64,000 nt of DNA. It comes from Gentiana macrophylla. Lineage: Eukaryota > Streptophyta > Magnoliopsida > Gentianales > Gentianaceae. The stretch covers positions 45,114-109,113 of the forward strand of contig JAOBSW010000822.1 of the NCBI GenBank assembly GCA_026214975.1. Reading direction: 5' to 3'. Positions 12,609 to 23,770 of this stretch are shown in pieces (the stretch's first letter is position 1; every line of letters begins with the position of its first letter). A program made the position numbers and the translations under genes. Below the pieces are notes generated by a model that had not been told where the DNA came from, did no database searches, and saw nothing but the letters and a program-made list of their open reading frames with translations.

Positions 12609-14333
12609 TGTTAGTGTGTAGTGCCGAAAGACAATTTGTGTAATTGTTTTTATGACAATTTATCTTACCTTATTACTTGCTTTGTGCTTGTAAGTAATAC
12701 ATCTTTGCAAACCCTAAGTGTATCGGTATGTAACCGCTTAACTCGGTGTATGGCATGCACGTGAGGATTGAGTTAGTGGTGATATACTTAAATCTGTTAG
12801 TCCGTGGTGAACTTAATCGAGTTTAGGGTCTCTTGATTAAAACACCAATAATGCGCCCGAACACCTTAGGGTGTGATAGTCTTATCCGGATTTGTCGGTA
12901 GAGGTACCTACGTGGGGCATTTATATATGATGGCATTCATATAGAATTTGGACCGATTTAATCGAATTTCTCGGTATAATTCCGTAATCGAGGAATCTTA
13001 TTAAATCATTAGATGATCATATATGGATCAACCTTAATCTGAGGTGATCACGAGGATCTTTGCTTGTCCCGGGTAGTGTTTGATGTGTTAGTCACGGTTC
13101 ACTTTAATATGTGTTCCAAGTCACTTCTCATTGGCACTATCTCCGCAGGATGAGTGAGTAGTTACGATTTTCACAGACATGGAATCCATTCCTTCCGTGG
13201 GAAGTAGAGAGACGATCCCTTGTTTGTTAGCCCTAAGAAAGTGATCGATCCCGGGAGTTCACATTTGACTAATTAGCTACTAGTCGGATATGTGTACTAA
13301 TTGATCATCGAGGGGTTGATGGTAAATAAGGATAAGATATTACGAGTCGGGTTCACGGAGACTTCCCACCGAGAATGGGCGATCTATGGAGAGGTTAATC
13401 AGTATGTAGTGATTATATCAATGGACGCTTATTCACTCTCATGGGTTGAGTATAAGTATACATCTATAATCGGTAGAGTTCGGGCCGGGTTTATGGTGGC
13501 GTAATCCCGGAATTAATAATTAATGTACTTATTCATTCGATGAATAATTAATTATTGGAGCTACTTGGTTTATAGTCCATGGTCCCCGATGTGGTTTTCG
13601 TAATTCGGACTAATAATCTTGTTACTTGGGCCTCGGTGATAATTAATTAATTGGGCTAATTAATTGATATGCATGGATATTATTTAGTTGGGCTAAATAA
13701 TATAATACACATGAAAGACATTTTATGTGGGCTTAGTGAACTGAAAAAAGTGGCGCCAATATTTGTTAATTAATTAGAGAGAAATTAGTTTTCTTGAATA
13801 ATTATTTGACATGTGATTTATCATTTATTTGTTAAATGATAATTCATGGAATATTATATAATAATAGGATTTATCCTAATTTGTTTGGGATAATCATTTT
13901 ATTTATCTTTTATTTGGAATAAAGGATTAATGTAATAATTATCTCTTAATTATTTAATCCTTGGAGGACAAAGATTTCTCTCCTATATAAAGAGAGTTCT
14001 CCCAAGCCTTTTGCATTGGCTTAAAATTTCGACCACCATATCAAAAAGGAGAGAAATAATTAGTTTTCTTGCCTAGGGTTTTAGAAGAAGAAAAACTCAA
14101 GTTTTTCTTGGTGTTGCATATCGAGGAGGTTCGTGTATCAAGAAGGGTGTCCACCAACCGCCGTTTGGAGAACACACCGGAAGATCTTGGCTTCTCTTCC
14201 CACTATTGGTAACATGATTTCAACCCCCCTTGTAGTACTTAAGTCCTATAATTATGAATTGTGTCATATAAATCGTGATCCATCCGCTGCGCATAGATCT
14301 AACTCGTTTAGATCTAAGAACCTGCATCCTTCA
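12609..14333 (+). repeat. 3' LTR of element A
   Basis: This 1725-bp repeat starts TGTTAGTGTGTAG directly after the purine tract gcaagtgggagat (12596-12608) and ends CATCCTTCA. The target duplication ttgtg follows at 14334-14338. Differences from the 5' LTR are mostly short indels clustered in a few words rather than scattered substitutions. Confidence 0.93.
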
Positions 14334-15158
14334 TTGTGTACCTAAAAAGATTGTACCCTGCTATGTTTTTTGGTATTAAAGCTAAAAATCTAAAATGTCA
14401 ATTTTGTGACATTTCTAAGCACACTAGGAATCTTTACAAAACTGTGCCCTATAAAGAATCTACCCCTTTCAATCTTATACACTCTGATGTTTGGGGACCA
14501 TCAAAAACCCCTAATCTCACTCACAAGAAATGGTTTGTGACATTCATAGATGACCACACAAGACTGTGTTGGGTCTATCTTATGAAGCACAAATCTGATG
14601 TAAGTGAGATTTTTGAGAATTTTTACCAAATAATTGAGACACAATTTCAAACCAAAATTCAAATACTCAGATCTGATAATGGAACTGAATATCTGAATTC
14701 TTGTCTAGGTCCTTTTCTCACTGAAAGAGGCATTAATCATCAAACCTCCTGTCCCAACACCCCTCTACAGAATGGTGTGGCAGAGAGGAAGAATAGGCAC
14801 CTTTTAGAAGTTGCCAGAACTCTTCTATTTCTTATAATGTTCCATCAACTTACTTGGGGAGAATGTTTCTTCTGCTGCAAATTTTCTCATTAATAGGATG
14901 CCCTCTAGAATTCTGGGATTTAAGACCTCTATTGAAACCCTTACTAAGTTCTATCCCTACACCAAACTGGTAACTTCCATCCCTCCGAAAAATTTTGGTT
15001 GCACTGCCTTTGTGCATATTCACTCACAAAACAGGAGTAAAATTGGACCAAGGGCAGTCAAAACTATTTTTGTTGGGTACTCTTCTTCTCAAAAAGGCTT
15101 CAAATGCTTTGATCCTAACACCGATAGATTTTACATATCCAGTGACGTAACCTTTTGA
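14334..15158 (+). pseudogene. copia integrase (element G), second part
   Basis: This continues the pre-integrase domain cut at 5296; removing element A and one copy of its duplication restores the reading frame at this junction. It shows the Cys pair in LKCQFCDISKHTR, then the integrase core with D in LIHSDVWGPS, D in ILRSDNGTEY and E in NGVAERKNRHLLEVA. The first frame stops at 14893 after a shift. A second (14898-15158) carries MPSRILGF and a C-terminal block ending FYISSDVTF. The catalytic triad is intact but the protein is frame-broken. Confidence 0.9.
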
Positions 15159-16200
15159 AGAACAACCTTTTCACAATAAGGAGCATAACACTGACCTTGA
15201 ACAGTATGAATTTCTTAATAATGATATTACTATGCTTGTTGTTGAACCAGATCTATTCTTAGAAACACACCCTCAGCAGTCTGACAAAAGTGCTACTTTG
15301 CCTGAAAAAGAGGTTATTGTTTATACTAGACAAAAGAAGTCTTCAAAAGATCTTAGCACTCCTAATCCCTCTCAAGATACTGGTATTGATGTACACTTGC
15401 AGGAAAATCAGAATATTACACAAGAAGATCAACCTGATCACTCTAATGTGGAGACCACTGATCTGGAGCAAACTGGTAACATCTCTCCTATCTCTTCCCC
15501 CGAAGATTTACCTATTGCTTTGAGGAAAAGCACTAGAGCTTGCACTAAACACCCCATAGACATATTTGTGTCTTATGGAAAGGTTTCACACTTTAAATCA
15601 TATCTTGCTAACATTGACACAGTGACCATACCAAAAAAACATTCAACAGGCTCTTTCTTGTCCTAAATGGAAAGAGGCTGTCATGGAAGAACTCCATGCC
15701 CTAGAGGCAAATCACACCTGGGACCAAGTTAACATGCCCAAGAGTGTTAAGCCTGTGGGGTGTAGATGGTTATTCACTGTGAAACACAATCCTGATGGAA
15801 CCATTAATAGGCACCAAGCCAGGTTGGTTGCCAAAGGATACACACAAACTTTTGGAGTTGACTTTAATGAAACTTTTGCCCCAGTTGCTAGACTTAATAC
15901 AGTAAGAATCATCATATCCATTGTTGTTGTCCATAACTGGACTCTGCATCAAATGGATGTAAAAAATGCCTTCTTGAATGGTAACCTTAAAGAAGAAGTC
16001 TATATGTATCCACCCCCAGGTTTTATTGTAAAACCTAATCAAGTATGTAAATTGCATAAGTCCTTATATGGACTGAAGCAATCACCAAGGGCATGGTTTG
16101 ATAGGTTTTCTAAAGTCATGAAACATGGAGGTTACTCACAAGGTCATGGGGACCACACTCTGTTCTACAAACATACTAACACAGGAGGAGTCACCATCTT
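15159..16200 (+). pseudogene. Linker and reverse transcriptase N-half (element G)
   Basis: A low-complexity linker (15232-15666) precedes an RT frame from 15683. The RT shows VGCRWLFTVKHNPDGTINRHQ, ARLVAKGYTQTFGVDFNETFAPVA, QMDVKNAFLNGNLKEEVYM and SLYGLKQSPRAWFDRF. The frame runs to 16200, where a 145-bp insertion splits the gene just before the catalytic YVDD. Apart from the insertion and a frame change near 15667 the domain is well preserved. Confidence 0.9.
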
Positions 16201-16345
16201 AAAAAAAAGGTAAACCCTACCCCCGAGGGTCCCCACTCCTCCTGTCCCACGGGATGAGTGGAGATGTAAATCAAGATCCCCCAGTAGCTCAGAGTCAATG
16301 GGCTTACCTTTAACAAGAGGGAATAATTCGCCCCTTGCAATTACG
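16201..16345 (-). mobile_element. Short T-tailed insertion, SINE-like
   Basis: A 145-bp segment is flanked by the 9-bp direct repeat caccatctt (16192-16200 and 16346-16354) and interrupts the RT codons just before YVDD. On the minus strand it ends in a run of eight T before the target repeat. The size, the variable-length target duplication and the homopolymer tail fit a SINE of the T-tailed plant type. A weak box-B-like word occurs in it, but no clear tRNA head is seen, so the class is not certain. Confidence 0.55.
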
Positions 16346-17322
16346 CACCATCTTGATTGTATATGTAGATGATATCATCATCACTAGAAACTCCAGTTAT
16401 GAGATTTCTCATCTGAAAAACTTATTGAAACATGAGTTTGAGGTTAAAGACCTTGGCCAACTAACCTACTTTCTAGGTATTGAAGCGGCCAGATCCAAAG
16501 AAGGCATCCTACTCACCCAAAGGAAATACACTATTGATCTGCATAAAGATGATACACCAGTGGACAACACTATCAAATTTGGAAGGGATGAAGCTGGAGA
16601 ACCAGTCAATCAAGAGAAATACCAAAGACTAGTAGGTAGACTCATCTACTTATCCCACACAAGACCTGACATCTACTTTGCTGTTAGCCAACTTAGCCAG
16701 TTCATGCACTCACCAAGACAGATTCATTTTGCTGCTGCAATAAGACTGCTCAAATACCTAAAAGGAAGTCTAGGGAATGGGATCTTATTCAAAGCTCAGG
16801 GAACAACCAAAATTGAAGGATATGTTGATGCAGATTGGGCAGGATATGTTGATGCAGATTGGGCAGGATCTGTCACAGACAGAAGATCTCCCTCTGGATG
16901 GTGCATATATCTGTTTGGGAATCTAGTGTCTTGGAGGAGCAAAAAACAGCCTGTTGTGGCAAGGAGTTCTGTTGAAGCAGAGTTCAGAGCCATTGCCTTG
17001 GGAATTTGTGAACTATTATGGATCCAAAGGGTGATGAGAGAACTTAAAATACGTTATGCAAGACATGTTACCCTATATAGTGATAGCCAATCTGCCATTG
17101 AAATCTCTAACAACCCTGTGCAACATGACAGGACAAAGCATATTGAGATAGACAGACACTTCATCAAAGAAAAACAAGAAGATGGTAGCATACAACTCTC
17201 CTACATCGACACCAAGATGCAGGTGGCAGATGTATTCACCAAGGGTCTGCCTAGGGTTCTGTTTCAACAATTCTGTGGCAAGCTTGGTTTATTAGATATC
17301 TATAAACCAGCTTCAGGAGGAG
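16346..17322 (+). pseudogene. copia RT C-half and RNase H (element G)
   Basis: The frame resumes with ILIVYVDDIIITRN, the RT catalytic box. It continues through HEFEVKDLGQLTYFLGIEAA, LVGRLIYLSHTRPDI and the RNase H domain (GYVDADWAG, SSVEAEFRAIA, LYSDSQSAIEISNNPV). It ends with the usual ADVFTKGLP and FQQFCGKLGLLDI. This frame is open for about 330 codons, the best preserved stretch of G. An in-frame 24-bp tandem duplication is present in RNase H. The last codons run into the LTR, as is common in this group. Confidence 0.92.
16818..16865 (+). repeat. 24-bp in-frame tandem duplication in RNase H of G
   Basis: Two identical 24-bp units stand side by side and repeat eight residues, GYVDADWA. 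The block contains the first conserved aspartate of the RNase H active site. The copies are identical, so the duplication looks recent compared with the general decay of the element. Confidence 0.95.
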
Positions 17323-17639
17323 TATTAGTAGATATTACTTAATATTTAACTATGTCTCTTTTATTATCAGAATAATCTATTTAATTTGTAACACTTATTT
17401 ATGCTAATTCTATAAAGCATATAAGTGGTTAGATAATTAACTGTTAGCTTTCTACCTTTAAACCCCCAACTACCTTTTATGAGCCGACTAGCATTTACTC
17501 CACTTAACTTCCAACTAGCTTTTACTCCACTCAGCTGTACTACACAACTTGTAACCCTTTATATACTTGTAATCTCCACTCAGATTAATAAGAAGAAGAT
17601 TATTATCTTCATTTCTTCTCTCTTTATCTTTTCTACACA
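17323..17639 (+). repeat. 3' LTR of copia element G (about 317 bp)
   Basis: A purine tract (aggaggag) ends at 17322 and the following segment runs to CTACACA. It contains a TATATA-type promoter word and an adenine-rich stretch after it. The first bases read TATTAG where TGTTAG would be expected, so the start may carry a mutation. The 5' LTR is missing, so the limits cannot be confirmed by comparison. Confidence 0.65.
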
Positions 17640-17644
17640 TGTCA

Positions 17645-18915
17645 AGAGTATTCAAGAGTTTACTCAGTTGCTCTAGTTGTTTCTGAGTGAAATGAAGGAT
17701 CCCGATTGTAGATGTTGGCCCTAGGTTAGAAGATACCTGATTGGCTTTCCCTTGTTGTAAGTTCTGAAAGTTTGAACCTTTATTCTTCCAGGCTGGTTTT
17801 CAATGGTCACACTTTAGTTTCTGATTGTTTGCCTTCTACAGTGCATCTCCCTTACTAGCCACCAAAGCAGAACTGTCTATTTGCACATGTCTTGGTCGTT
17901 GTATCGTACAAGATGAAATTGCCACTAGTCTCAGGGTCATTGACCTAATGAGGCAAGACGTCACAAGGTTGTATTTTATGTCCTTGGATCATTAGCAGGT
18001 GGTTGTTGGTCATGTTTGAACATACCAATGAGGTATTCCATTTTTCCTTGACTTGTGACGAGCATTTTCACAGATCTGCACCATTGTAAATAATTGTTGC
18101 CATTTAATTTATGGCCAGTGATATTAGTTGCGCTAAGATCAGAAGAGCCGATGATGGAAAGTCGAGCTTGGGTTGGGTTGGGTTGATTTGGGTTGGGTTA
18201 TTACATAGTATAAGTCGGGTTGGTTCAAGAAAAAACAAACCCAAACCAAACCAAGTGACTGTAAAACCCAATGGGTTGGTTCGGGTTGGTTTCGGGTTGG
18301 GTTTCGGGTTTTCAACCATAAAACATGCATCTATAATAAAACATTTATGCTCTAAAATCAACACACGTGTATATATCAAAATTCGAGCTCCATACCATAT
18401 GTTTATAACAATAATCGTTAAAGAAAACATTTTTTTAGGAAAGAGTCCAACAACATGTTACAAACCAACAACATATAGAAATAATAATTAAAATCCAATA
18501 GTCATACATAAAAACATCATACACGGATTGTTTTTTCTGAGAAAAGGTCAAAAAATCGTAGAAAAAAACCGAAAATGAAGTGATAGCCGTAATATGATAA
18601 CAGCCTTTTACTTTGGATGGAATATATATATATACATATATTGGGGGTCGGGTTGGGTTGGGTCAACCCGAATAAAAAATTTTAAAAACCAAACCAAACC
18701 AAAATGTTTTCGGTTCGGGTAAAAACCCAACCCAAAAAAATTGGGTTTCAATTGGTTTGGGTTTTCGGGTTGGTTCGGTTTGGGTTTTGGGTTCATTGGG
18801 TTTTCTGCTCAGCCCTAGTAGGAATGGGTAAACCATTATCCCCTGGCTTGTTCCATCAAGTATAGTGTCTGAGCTAGCGGTTCTTTCACTATAAGATAGG
18901 TAGACTTCGGCATTG
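17645..18915 (-). pseudogene. copia gag remnant (element I), split by a hAT-like insertion
   Basis: Read on the minus strand, 18822-18915 encodes a gag start (MPKSTYLIVKEPLAQTLYLM). After the insertion at about 18130-18821 the gag resumes with TGHKLNGNNYLQW and a block near GKMEYLIGMFKH. A weak zinc-knuckle-like stretch (KLKCDHC) follows near 17810. Frames are broken. The gag is related to that of H, which has LDGKNYLEWAQ at the same place. Element G follows at once on the left, so I may have been the target of G. Confidence 0.75.
18130..18821. mobile_element. hAT-like non-autonomous insertion with gggtt-rich ends
   Basis: The right end reads ctgctcagccctag; on the other strand this is the tagggctgagc terminus typical of plant hAT MITEs. 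Inside, both ends (18160-18320 and 18645-18800) are rich in gggttcggg- and aacccaaacc-type words in inverted orientation, a common subterminal pattern in that class. It interrupts gag I. The left terminus is eroded and I could not find an 8-bp duplication, so the left boundary is approximate. Confidence 0.5.
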
Positions 18916-18998
18916 TGTGCTCGGTCTCAAAGAAGTAATAGAGAAAGACATGATTGTAATGACAGAATGTATGACAATTATGCTTCTAGAGAGGTAAT

Positions 18999-19240
18999 GG
19001 ATCAGATACCATGTAAAGTAATGATGAATAAATTGAGAACAATAATTTCTCCTTTTCCGTACAAAGATTAGCCCCAAAACAGTGCCAGCGGCTAGATTAT
19101 AAATGCAAAAAGCTACATTTAATCAGGCGGCTAATAGCCAATTGCCACCATATCCAGATGGTCCTATTTACATCAGACTATTCAACTTCTATCAATAATG
19201 ACTAAAATACTAAGGAACCAACAATAAACACAAAGTAAAA
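18999..19240 (-). repeat. Primer site and partial LTR of copia element I
   Basis: On the minus strand TGGTATCTGATCC (around 19000-19011) resembles the tRNA-Met primer site with two changes. It is preceded by an LTR end TTACTTTACA starting at 19012. The gag start lies about 95 bases downstream, as expected. The outer LTR edge is not identifiable; the MITE at 19263 lies nearby. Confidence 0.55.
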
Positions 19241-19262
19241 AACTAAGGTATCACATAAAGTA

Positions 19263-19528
19263 CTCATTCCGTCCCTAAATATAAGTCATTTTAGCATTTT
19301 TCTTTTCTCCCTTAATGTAAGACGTTTTACAATACCAAAAGATTATAAACATTTTCCCTAATCTTACCCCTAATCTATTTTAATTTAACCACTTCTAGCT
19401 TTACAACTTCCCCATTAAAGAAAGTCAAAAGATGTAGTAGGTGATATACTCTAAAATTAATGACATTTAACAACTTTATTAATCCGCATGAAAACTCTAA
19501 AATGACTTGCATTTAGGGACGGAGGGAG
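19263..19528. mobile_element. Stowaway-type MITE (266 bp)
   Basis: Inverted ends CTCATTCCGTCCCTAAAT and its partner atttagggacggagggag enclose an AT-rich core. TA duplications stand at 19261-19262 and 19529-19530. The terminal word is the well-known plant Tc1/mariner Stowaway end. There is no reading frame; such elements are moved by a transposase from elsewhere. Confidence 0.92.
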
Positions 19529-19530
19529 TA

Positions 19531-21498
19531 ACAACATTAGAGTTCCAGTCTGATGATGTATAAATTATCAGAAGATCAACTCGTAGCATATCAACATTAT
19601 AAACTGGGTTGAACAGCTACGTTTTCCTCATTGTCTTTCGGGACACGAATCAGACCATTGCTTGACAATACATTTGTCATTTGGAGGGCTCAGCAATTAG
19701 ACTAACCTCTTGTCTGAGGCCACAAGCATGTTCTTGGTTTGAAATACACTCGATGATTAGCCTGACATATTGTCCAAAGCCAAGGGCAGGTCCTTGGCTT
19801 GGCATAATTGATCAACACTTATCATTGATAGAGTCTAAAGCTACATGTTAATATTCGAACTATTATTAAGGGACAGGCTCCCGGAAGAGGGTTACTTTCA
19901 GTAGTTGGCATAAGGGTTTGCTTACTTTACGACTAGGCTGGCCGAGGGAGGAACCCAAGATCTCTGTCCCGACCCACTGTCGAACCTCAAGCAAGCCTCA
20001 GGATTCATCATTGACTGGTTCAACTACAGTCCATACGGCTTTGTAGGGCGCGTGCAGCATGTGTTAAACCAAGCACTATTACCATGACTGAGTGGGATCA
20101 TGGAGCAAGTTCCCCACTTTCCTCACACATTGACCTAATCCATGCCACTACAGCATCGTGCTCATTACTGCACTAATGGATCAACACCTACATAATGCTT
20201 ATACTATTACCCATTGTCATGTACGCTACTCTTTTACATACTTAAGCATTACACTTAATATCCCTGGTCTTAGTTGGACTTAAGCATCGGATGGGCTTCC
20301 AGGAAGAAATCCCCATTGGTTGCTAGCCTTTCTTTGTAGGTGTTCGAGGGCTCAAAGAAGAAGACGCAAGCTTGGAGGACCACGAATCAATCCAGCAATA
20401 CTCACTCTCTCAATGAGGATACTCATTATATCATCACAGCCTCATATACTCCATTTTGTCCAAGTATTTAATCTACATGTACATACTGAACAAAAATAGG
20501 CAGTCCATCTATTAATCCAAAACCCAATGCAACTACTAAAGCATATTACTCATGTTGAATGTCGAGGTTTTATGTGAGCAATTGGGCATCCTGCGAAGGT
20601 GGCCTGGGAAAGGTATGTAGTGTAAACATATAGGCTGTCTTTAATGATGATTCTAAATGATGATTATCTATGTGCATTTATTTGGTTATGTTACTATCGT
20701 AACATTATAAATAGGCTGTCTTTTCAGCCCGTGTTCAGGGAAGTTGAACATTGTATAGACGTTGCGAGCTTAATGATGTATTTTACACCCTCTGTAGCCA
20801 TTAGGATTTGTGACTATTTGAACCTGGTAATCCCTCCTGACCATAATATCTCCACTGTCAGATTACAATCAAGACTTTGGATTCATTAGTATACGCCTCA
20901 ACGTTGATTCAAAAACATTAGTGATGCTCTAATTATTCCTAAGGAACGCCTTCCTGATCCAACTTATCAGTTTTTCTCCAACCAATGGATAAAGTACAGC
21001 ACAAAGAAACAAATTCTACATTCTTCAATCTGACTTGTCTTTTCTGCAGAACATAAAAATAGTTCACAGATGACTGTATACATGTCATATAGCAACAATT
21101 ATCAAGGAAATCAAGTGCGATACTTCATAGTCATCTTCGTAAAAATACTTCATAGTCATCATTTCCTTAAGCGAGCTAGTATAAGAGAATATATTGTACT
21201 TTTTTATACCGCATTAATTAGACAAAAAAAAATTATTGTAATCCTTTTAATCCCAAGTTAGAAGATTATTCACCATCTTCACTTTGAAAGGATCAAAACT
21301 ATCTGGTCAGTGCCCGTTAACATTGAAATAGTAGTAAAAATAATCATAGCAGACCTATCGACATGCTGGAAATACTAGAGTTTCATGTACTTAAAGGTTA
21401 AAGCCAATTAATAAATCTACAATATGGGACAAAAACAAACTCCAGGAATCCCAAGCATGATGAAATAACCAGTAAGGAAACATCATAAAAGACTTTAC
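19531..21498. other. Intergenic or decayed repeat DNA downstream of the GTE gene
   Basis: No convincing gene is seen. A diverged direct repeat of about 65 bp lies at 19687-19803, sharing cttgg and ggcca words. The segment 19870-20420 is less AT-rich and may be an old transposon, but no ends were recognised. The missing 3' exons of the GTE gene were looked for on the minus strand (lysine- and glutamate-rich coding) and were not found. Confidence 0.5.
19687..19803 (+). repeat. Diverged tandem dimer (about 65 bp unit)
   Basis: Two adjacent segments share the skeleton ttagnctnac, ttgtc, gcca and cttgg at matching spacing. Identity is clearly below that of the LTR pairs, so the duplication is old. 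Confidence 0.5.
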
Positions 21499-23126
21499 AT
21501 AGCACGAACCAGTAGAGGAACCTGATTCGCCACTGGAGCTACAGGAATTAAGTTTGCTGTTCTTAAGGTCAACCTCCTTCTCATTGTCTACTTGAGTGGA
21601 GCTGGATGTAGGTGGACCATTCCCACTAATATCTATACAGGCATCTGCATACTCTTTTCCTGCTAAAGACAGTAATGGCTGAATTCCATGTTTACCGAAA
21701 CAACACAAATAGACCAATCAAAGAATACCCACAGAAACTTTATCAAGACTAGAGAATTACGACTTACCTTTTTCCGGGGTGAGACGAGACTCAAACAGCA
21801 CCTGTTGCACAGAATAGAAAATTATCATTATACAGAACTTTTTGGCTTCGCGTACAAATATCTAACACTGACACCTAGATAACATGCGGGATGTACCTCA
21901 GCCTCTTTAGTCTCTTTCAACTCATTTAGCCTAGATGCTTGAAATTCATCCAAAAGCTTACGTAACCCAAACAAGGTATCGTCACTGAGAGCGTCCAGAT
22001 CGATCTCAATCTCATCCTCACTGGCTTGACTAGCATTTGAACTATTCTCTTTCAAAAAGTCAATAATTCTATCAGGCAGTTCAGCCAAAGATGATTCCAA
22101 CTCTGTGCGCAATCTATGCTTCTCCATATCACTCATAATCCGCATAACAGTTTCTTGTGTGACATTACCATCTGACTTGATAATGTTTTCTAAAGGAGAA
22201 GTTTTCAACTTTTTAGAAGAAGGCATAGTAACAGTAGTTTCTTTCACCTCCACTACAGCGCCAGATTTTGGTGCTAATGTTTGGGATGTCAGAATCTTCT
22301 TCTCGATTGGCTTCCATCTCACTTCAAAAAATTTATGGAGTGTCTTAGCCATGAAATGGACATCATTTTCAGGTGGATTATAAGTCATAGCATTTGAGAA
22401 GGTAAGCCTAACATCAGCCCCAAATCCTGATAGATCTGAATATTCTCCAGAAAGCAACTTGCGCCTTACAGTCCCCAAATCCATTGGATGCTTAATAATG
22501 GTAAAGTAATCGGGAATTTTGAGCTTAACAACATCAACCGGTACGGAAAAAACAAAGCCATACTTATGCTTCAACATTTTACCCACAAGATCCTCGCACT
22601 GCTTCAAAAACAGGGAATTGATAGCATCCGACGGCAGATTTTGCACCACAGCCTCAGTCCGTTTAAGTCCTGGCCCCTTTTTTGTGGTCCCATTTCGTAG
22701 TGGTAAAGGGTTTTTCATATCAGGCCGTTGGATAATCTCGATAGGTCTCTTTAGGCCCTCAGTACAACTGTGTATATCACTGTCCGGAGACATTATAACT
22801 GCATTAACTGAAGATATTCTTTTCTGCAAAATCCTAACCTGATGTAGCTCCCCTCTTAACCTCGCCTCCAGAACTTTCTTCTCACTCCGGGACATATTAG
22901 ACAAAGATACCACCTGAAAGGGGGCGTAAAACCTATCATAACCCATCCTGGTATTTATGTCTTTTCCCTTAGGAGCACTAGAATCGGTTGATGCAGTCAT
23001 GTCAACATCCAGCCAGTTGGAACTCCCAAAACCTTCTGACTCCCCCATGGTCTCCACAACATGGCGGTAATCTGGCACAAATCCAGATGAATATCCTTTG
23101 GAAACTTTCCTAGTTTTCCCCATCAT
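21499..23126 (-). CDS. Bromodomain GTE protein, GTE8/9/10-like, 3' incomplete
   Basis: Exons on the minus strand are 21897-23126, 21768-21801 and 21499-21678, each with GT/AG borders. The first exon gives 410 residues from ATG at 23126. The upstream in-frame TTG at 23138 is not a likely start. It carries the group signature KGYSSGFVPDYRHVVETMG near the N-terminus. A bromodomain follows at about 165-265 (FSVPVDVVKLKIPDYFTIIK, HPMDLGTVRRKL, NAMTYNPPEND, including the acetyl-lysine-binding Asn). A NET domain lies at about 325-400 (ELPDRIIDFLKENSS, EIEIDLDALSDDTLFGLRKLL). Plant GTE proteins of this kind bind acetylated histones in the nucleus and regulate transcription. Family members usually continue with a Ser-rich stretch and a long basic coiled region; here exon 3 reaches SSSGESGSSTGSC and the rest is not found. 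Exon 2 to exon 3 is out of frame by one base because exon 2 ends in five A. Either a base-call error or a pseudogene is possible. Confidence 0.85.
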
Positions 23127-23770
23127 ATCCACAATCAAGGCTTTTGTTAACCAACTTCACAGTTCTGAATTCAACCTCAAGATTTTGGGATGGCTCATCC
23201 AATCAAACCACCATTAAATTACAAAACCATTCCAATTAAGGAATTAGAAATTCAATTAAACCCTTTGAGAAGACAGATTGATTCGATCAAAATAAAAATA
23301 AAAAAACACCTAGAACCCCACCATCGAGACCCCTGAAGTGCAGAACCAACACTTGAGAATAAAAATCGCCTCAATTATTTGTGCGACACATCCTATGAAA
23401 GATCAAAAATAATCTGCAGACATCCAAAGAAATACAACTGCCGTCGTCGAAAAGGATAGAGAACCGCAATCTCGAACAGAATTTTCCTCACCAAGATTGG
23501 AAAACAGATATACGTGTGCTCGTATTTACAAATAAACAGAACCGGAGGTAGGAGAAACAGGGGAGGAGATTTCTTACAAGTTGCAGGCAGCACTATTCTA
23601 AAGACGTGTAGGTCCGAAACTTAGCTCCGCTTATACTAGAGGGCGCTCGAACCCAACCGTTCTTGGGTGGATGGTTGTCGGTGCCCGTCGGTGATTCTTG
23701 GCTCGCTTTATTTAATGGAATTGAATGGTTCCATTTATTACCTATTGTATAAAACATAATTGAATGGATT
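23127..23770 (-). promoter_or_regulatory. 5' leader and promoter region of the GTE gene
   Basis: No reading frame is supported. Reading leftward toward the gene, 23600-23560 has a possible splice donor (gcaacttgtaag) and pyrimidine-rich leader sequence, so a 5' UTR intron is possible. No clear TATA box was identified. Confidence 0.4.

Larger units (their letters stand above)
5297..14333 (+). mobile_element. Non-autonomous copia-derived element A, complete with LTRs
   Basis: The element has a 1715-bp 5' LTR and a 1725-bp 3' LTR, both starting TGTTAG and ending TTCA. Its flanks are the 5-bp duplication ttgtg (5292-5296 and 14334-14338). A tRNA-Met-type primer site follows the 5' LTR, and a purine tract precedes the 3' LTR. 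The 5.6-kb interior has no long reading frame. Only weak RT and RNase H traces remain near 11460-12330. It therefore looks like a large non-autonomous derivative that needs enzymes supplied in trans. It is related to elements B and C in this window. Confidence 0.93.
4019..17639 (+). mobile_element. Ty1/copia retrotransposon G, 5'-truncated and split by element A
   Basis: Gag and protease remnants (4019-5296), integrase (14334-15158), RT (15683-16200 and 16346 on) and RNase H (to 17320) lie in copia order on the plus strand, followed by a 3' LTR (17323-17639). The piece is interrupted by the whole of element A (5297-14333) and by a 145-bp insertion at 16201. The 5' LTR, primer site and gag start are missing where element H abuts. 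Many frameshifts show that this copy is dead. Confidence 0.92.

Noticed and set aside
18160..18800. Telomere-like gggtt repeats
   Set aside because: The words are gggttggg and gggttcggg rather than the plant telomere unit, and they lie at the ends of a hAT-like insertion.
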